Assembly (NCBI RefSeq): GCF_014269185.2
Contig: NZ_JABWRZ020000001.1
Span: forward strand, 893,001 to 957,000
DNA: 64,000 nt
Source of the DNA: Pseudomonas oryzicola
GTDB taxonomy: Bacteria > Pseudomonadota > Gammaproteobacteria > Pseudomonadales > Pseudomonadaceae
Reading direction: 5' to 3'
Below, in pieces: positions 60,542-64,000 of this stretch. The translations under genes and the position numbers were made by a program. Numbering within the stretch: the stretch's first letter is position 1; each line of letters opens with the position of its first letter. The notes beneath the pieces were generated by a model. The model saw only the letters and a program-made list of their open reading frames with translations. It made no database searches and was not told the origin of the DNA.

Positions 60542-63484
60542 TTATTCAGCATCCAGATGCATCGGGGTAATCACCCGCCCATCACCCTCAGCCTGCCCCA
60601 GGTTGGTATCGATGAAATAAACCCGGTCATCTTCGAGCTTACCTTTGTCCACCAGGTAATCCTTGATGCTGCTGGCCCGTTCCTGGCCCAGGGTGCGCAG
60701 CAGCGCAGTGCTCTCGGCCCAGGACTTGATCACGGCCTCGCGCAACTTGGCAGTGCGCTCTTCGCGGCTCAATTGCTCCCATTCGGCAGGTGGTTGCTGC
60801 TTCAGGCGGTTGCGGTAGATGCCTTCGAGCATCGCCGGTTTGTCACTGTCATCGACCACCAGCATGGACGCATTGGCCGGCACCTTGTCACCCCGGCGTT
60901 GCAGGATCTTGTACCAGGTGGCCTGGTATTCCCGTTCCAGCCGCTGCTGGGCGATCAGCGGGCCATCGCTGGCCTGGGCGCTGGTGCCTTCGATTTCCAG
61001 GCGCAGCTCCGGGCGCTCCTTCAGCGCCGAAGCCAGCTTGTCCAGCGAGGCCTGGGCGTCCTGGCCAAGCTCGCTGGAGCCCGGGGCGAAGGCCACGCTG
61101 CCCAGGTCTTCCGAGCCACCGCCGCTCACCAGCCCGCCAATGAACTTGAATGGCGCCTGTGCTGCACGCAGCACCAGGTTGCGCAGGGTCTGCCAGACGA
61201 TCGGCATTATGCTGAACTGCGGGTTGTTGAGGTCGCCGGACACCGGCAACTCGATCGAGATCTTGCCCTCGGTATCCTTCAGCAGCGCCACCGCCAGACG
61301 GATTGGCAGGTCCACTGCGTCCGGGCTGTCGACCTTCTCGCCCAACTGCAGTTGTTCCACCACCACCTTGTTCTCGGCCTTGAGCTGGCCATTGGTTATC
61401 AGGTAATGCAGGTCGAGGTTGAGCCGGCCCTTGCGAATGCGGAAACCGGCGAACTTGCCAGAGTAAGGCGTCAGGGTGGTCAGCTCGACGCGCCTGAAGC
61501 TGGTGGCGATGTCCAGGCTGGCCAACGGGTTGAACGGGTTGAGTGCGCCTTTGATTATGACCGGTGCGTAGCGGTCGACCTTGCCCTTGACGTCGACCTT
61601 GGCCGGTACCGGTTTGCGGTTGTCGATGGTACCGATCCGGCCATTGAGTTGCTGGATGGCCGTGGCGAAGTTGGGTGTGAGGGACAGGTCGGCGAAGTTG
61701 GCCGAACCGTCGTTGATGTCGATCTGGCCGATGTGAATGCCCAACGGCTTGTCGCTGCTGGCAGCTGCCGGCTTGCTCTGGGCCGGGGCTGAACCCGGGG
61801 CGCCGGCCGGCTGCGGGATCAGCAGGTCATTGATGTTGGTGGTGCGGTCTTCGTTGATGATGAAGCGCGCATAGGGCTGCAGCAGGGTCACCTTGTCGAT
61901 CGACAGCGCGTCGCCGTGCACGTACGACAGGCCGTCGACATTCACCTGCTGCCATTTGACGAAATCGCGGCTCTTGATGGTGTCGAGGGTATGCAGCTGG
62001 CTCACCTGTGCCTTGCCGGTGATGCTGAAGGCCAGCGGTGCGGTGTTCTTCAGGTCGACATTGAGGTCACTGGAGAGCATGCCGCTGCGCAGTTCCAGCA
62101 GGATGAACGGGCTGATATAGGCCTGGGCCACGCGCAGGTCGATGTCGCGGGTGCTGACGTCCAGCTTGGCCCAGATGGGTGCCAGGTTGACCTGGCCGGT
62201 TGCCTGCAGTTTGCCTTGTCTTCCCACGCCAGTGTCGAGCTTGAGGCTGAAGGGTGACTGGTTGAGGCTGTCGAAACCTTGCAGGTCGGCGTTGAGCGGG
62301 CCCACGTCGAGGGCCACCGCCTCCTTCTGTGTACGATCTGCCAGGTGCACCAGGTAGTTACGCAGTTGTACGTCCTTGAGCAGCACCTGCCAGGGCTTGC
62401 TCGGCTCTTTTGCCGCCTGCTCCTTTGGGGTGGGCTCGGCGGCGGCCGGTTCGGTCTTTTCCTTCGGCGTGGCCCTGGCCGGCTGGCTGGCGAACAGCTT
62501 CTGCCAGTCGAGCTGGCCGTCCTTTTCCAGCGCGGCCCAGGTTTCCAGTTTTTCGCTGCGGATCTTGCCCACGGTGACCAGCTGCTTGACCAGGTCGACC
62601 GAGGTTTCGCTCACCTCCAGGCTGGCCAGGCGGGCCAGCGGGCGGCCATCCGGCGCCTTGATGGCGAACGGTGCGATGCGCAGCGAGGCGTTATCCAGCA
62701 GCAGTTCGGTCTGCTTGGCGAGGTTGAGCTTGTAATGGGTATCGAGGCTGACCACACCCTCTTCCAGCACCAGTGGCACGGCATCACGTACATAGGGCCA
62801 GAACGCCTTCATCTTGCCTTCGGTGATTTTCAGCGTACCCTCGGAGGCGATCGGCGCCAGGCTCAGTGTGCCTTTCCAGTCGATGCGCCCGCCATTCGGG
62901 CCATTCGCCACCAGGGTCATGTCGGCGTTGTCGTTCGGCAAGGTGCTGAGGTTTTTCAGCTCCAGGTTCATGTTGTCGTAGAGGAATTCAATCGGCTCGC
63001 TCGGGCGCAAGTCCTCGAAGTGCAGGTAGCCCTCGCTGAGCTTGATGCTGCCAATGCGCAGCGGGAACGGGTCGCTGGGCGGTGCGTCGGGCTTGGCCTG
63101 GCTGGCGGGTAACTTGAACAGGCGAGTCAGGTTGAGCGTACCGTCCTTGGCGAACAGCACTTCGTTGCGCGGCTTGACCAGTTCCACCGCCTGCAGATGC
63201 AGTGCGCCGGTCCACAGGCTGTCGAGCGAGAGGTTGGCATACAGCCGGTCGAAGCCGACCTGCTCCTTGCCAGGCTCGCCGATCTGCAGGCCCCACAGTT
63301 TCAGTTCGAGGCTGAAGGGGTTGAGCTCGATCCGTTCGAGGTGGGCAGGTACGGTCGCGTACTGGGCCAACTGCTGGTTGGCGATGCGCAGCGCGACACC
63401 GGGAAGGACGAGAAAGCCAAGAAGGCTGTAGAGGGCTACCAGGGCCAGCAGTGCGCCTGCGGCGCGAGTCAATCCTTTGTACAT
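60542..63484 (-). CDS. DUF748-domain (AsmA-like) envelope protein
   Basis: A 980-residue protein with an N-terminal membrane anchor (residues about 9-32, AAGALLALVALYSLLGFLVLPGVAL). Repeated AsmA/DUF748-type beta modules follow (for example HLERIELNPFSLELKLWGLQIGEP, LDTGVGRQGKLQATGQVNLAP, LDIATSFRRVELTTLTPYSGKFAG). A C-terminal segment (about 795-980) includes an OmpA-like stretch (GSSELGQDAQASLDKLASALKERPELRLEIEG). AsmA-like proteins bridge the periplasm in lipid transport. A Pro/Ala/Lys-rich linker is at about 335-370. Role here is inferred from the family. Confidence 0.85.
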   Translation of the reverse strand: MYKGLTRAAGALLALVALYSLLGFLVLPGVALRIANQQLAQYATVPAHLERIELNPFSLELKLWGLQIGEPGKEQVGFDRLYANLSLDSLWTGALHLQAVELVKPRNEVLFAKDGTLNLTRLFKLPASQAKPDAPPSDPFPLRIGSIKLSEGYLHFEDLRPSEPIEFLYDNMNLELKNLSTLPNDNADMTLVANGPNGGRIDWKGTLSLAPIASEGTLKITEGKMKAFWPYVRDAVPLVLEEGVVSLDTHYKLNLAKQTELLLDNASLRIAPFAIKAPDGRPLARLASLEVSETSVDLVKQLVTVGKIRSEKLETWAALEKDGQLDWQKLFASQPARATPKEKTEPAAAEPTPKEQAAKEPSKPWQVLLKDVQLRNYLVHLADRTQKEAVALDVGPLNADLQGFDSLNQSPFSLKLDTGVGRQGKLQATGQVNLAPIWAKLDVSTRDIDLRVAQAYISPFILLELRSGMLSSDLNVDLKNTAPLAFSITGKAQVSQLHTLDTIKSRDFVKWQQVNVDGLSYVHGDALSIDKVTLLQPYARFIINEDRTTNINDLLIPQPAGAPGSAPAQSKPAAASSDKPLGIHIGQIDINDGSANFADLSLTPNFATAIQQLNGRIGTIDNRKPVPAKVDVKGKVDRYAPVIIKGALNPFNPLASLDIATSFRRVELTTLTPYSGKFAGFRIRKGRLNLDLHYLITNGQLKAENKVVVEQLQLGEKVDSPDAVDLPIRLAVALLKDTEGKISIELPVSGDLNNPQFSIMPIVWQTLRNLVLRAAQAPFKFIGGLVSGGGSEDLGSVAFAPGSSELGQDAQASLDKLASALKERPELRLEIEGTSAQASDGPLIAQQRLEREYQATWYKILQRRGDKVPANASMLVVDDSDKPAMLEGIYRNRLKQQPPAEWEQLSREERTAKLREAVIKSWAESTALLRTLGQERASSIKDYLVDKGKLEDDRVYFIDTNLGQAEGDGRVITPMHLDAE

Positions 63485-63562
63485 GTGTCGCTTCGTCTGT
63501 CTAAGCAGGAGAGCTTGGAGTATGGCACGTTAAATCAGTTCCGCTGAGGCGACCATTTGTCC

Positions 63563-64000
63563 TTATTCGATGCCCATGCGCCGTTTCGCCCGCTGCGCCG
63601 AGCCGTTGCGCATTGCCCAGCGCAGTAGCGGTGCGGTGTGTCGCAGGCCGAGGCGGATCATGCGCCGCTGCAGCGGACTGTGCTGCAGGCCGAGCATGGC
63701 CTGGGCCCAACCAGGTAGCAGGTCGAGGCCAGCGTGCAGCATCAGCTTGCCCACCGGCTGTGCCAGGCGGCTGGGAGCGGGGGCGTCGAGCAGGATATCG
63801 AGCACCTGGTGGCTGCGGGCATCGCAAAGCAACTGCGGGCGCATGTGCTGCAGGTACTCCTCGACCTGTTGGCGTGAGCGCGGCACGTTGCGCGCACCCA
63901 GGCGCTCGGCGATCAACGCGATCTCTGCGTAATAGGCGTCCTGTTCGGCAACGGCAAGGTGTGGGTTGCAGTAACGCAGGTGGGCGCCCAGGAAGCTGCT
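63563..64000 (-). CDS. DUF2236 (MpaB/latex-clearing-like oxygenase family) protein, C-terminal part
   Basis: The last 145 residues of a gene entering from the right; the frame is open to the window edge (begins SSFLGAHLRYCNPHLAVAEQ). The pattern DAYYAEIALIAERLGARNVPRS, then a five-helix C-terminus ending AKRRMGIE, fits DUF2236 haem-type oxygenases as I recall them. The N-terminal half with the catalytic region is outside the window, so activity cannot be judged. Confidence 0.7.
   Translation of the reverse strand, partial: SSFLGAHLRYCNPHLAVAEQDAYYAEIALIAERLGARNVPRSRQQVEEYLQHMRPQLLCDARSHQVLDILLDAPAPSRLAQPVGKLMLHAGLDLLPGWAQAMLGLQHSPLQRRMIRLGLRHTAPLLRWAMRNGSAQRAKRRMGIE

Overview
The window is chromosomal DNA of a fluorescent pseudomonad, most likely of the Pseudomonas putida group. 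The support is the gene order smpB–ratA–bamE–fur–recN–grpE–dnaK–dnaJ–dapB–carA–carB–greA–yhbY–rlmE–ftsH–folP–glmM–tpiA–secG–tRNA-Leu–tRNA-fMet–rimP–nusA–infB–rbfA–truB–rpsO–pnp, the high GC content, the lldPDE lactate cluster, and REP palindromes of the type common in P. putida. Species and strain cannot be fixed without a database.

Left part (1–10.7 kb): the end of an acyl-CoA thioesterase (tesB) overlaps a HAD hydrolase. A quinone oxidoreductase follows. A long Orn/Lys/Arg-type PLP decarboxylase is divergent from a GABA-permease-like transporter. Next come a TonB-dependent siderophore receptor and a small membrane protein, each preceded by a candidate Fur box. Two small Pseudomonas-type proteins (DUF3077 and DUF6124 type) close the region.

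Mobile island (about 10.70–20.72 kb): an integrative element of about 10 kb sits at the 3' end of the tmRNA gene ssrA. A 29-bp direct repeat marks both ends. The right copy is part of the intact tmRNA gene; the left copy still lies next to what looks like the original ssrA terminator. The element carries a tyrosine integrase, an excisionase-like gene, an AlpA-type regulator and a DUF3987 protein. Its cargo is AT-richer: a DUF4365 putative PD-(D/E)XK nuclease, a two-gene operon in which a four-TM membrane protein and a soluble protein both carry an RNxxxH (HEPN-like) motif, a PIN/DUF4935-like protein that may be truncated, a lipoprotein and several unknowns. The pair of HEPN-like proteins is my best candidate for an undescribed system, probably phage defence. 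That function is inference only.

Right of the island (21–29 kb): a small periplasmic protein, then the lactate operon lldP–lldD–Fe-S D-lactate dehydrogenase, divergent from its GntR regulator lldR with a perfect 17-bp palindrome between them, then smpB and ratA.

Core block (29.7–59 kb): outer-membrane assembly (bamE), iron regulation (fur), repair (recN), heat-shock chaperones (grpE, dnaK, dnaJ, with a good sigma-32 promoter before grpE), lysine and carbamoyl-phosphate synthesis (dapB, carA, carB), transcription and ribosome assembly factors, the ftsH–folP–glmM–tpiA–secG run, two tRNAs, and the rimP–nusA–infB–rbfA–truB–rpsO–pnp translation and RNA-turnover operon.

Right end (59–64 kb): a secreted BON-domain protein, a divergent ABM-domain/glyoxalase pair around a palindromic operator candidate, a 980-residue DUF748 (AsmA-like) protein, and the C-terminal part of a DUF2236 (MpaB-like) protein that runs off the window.
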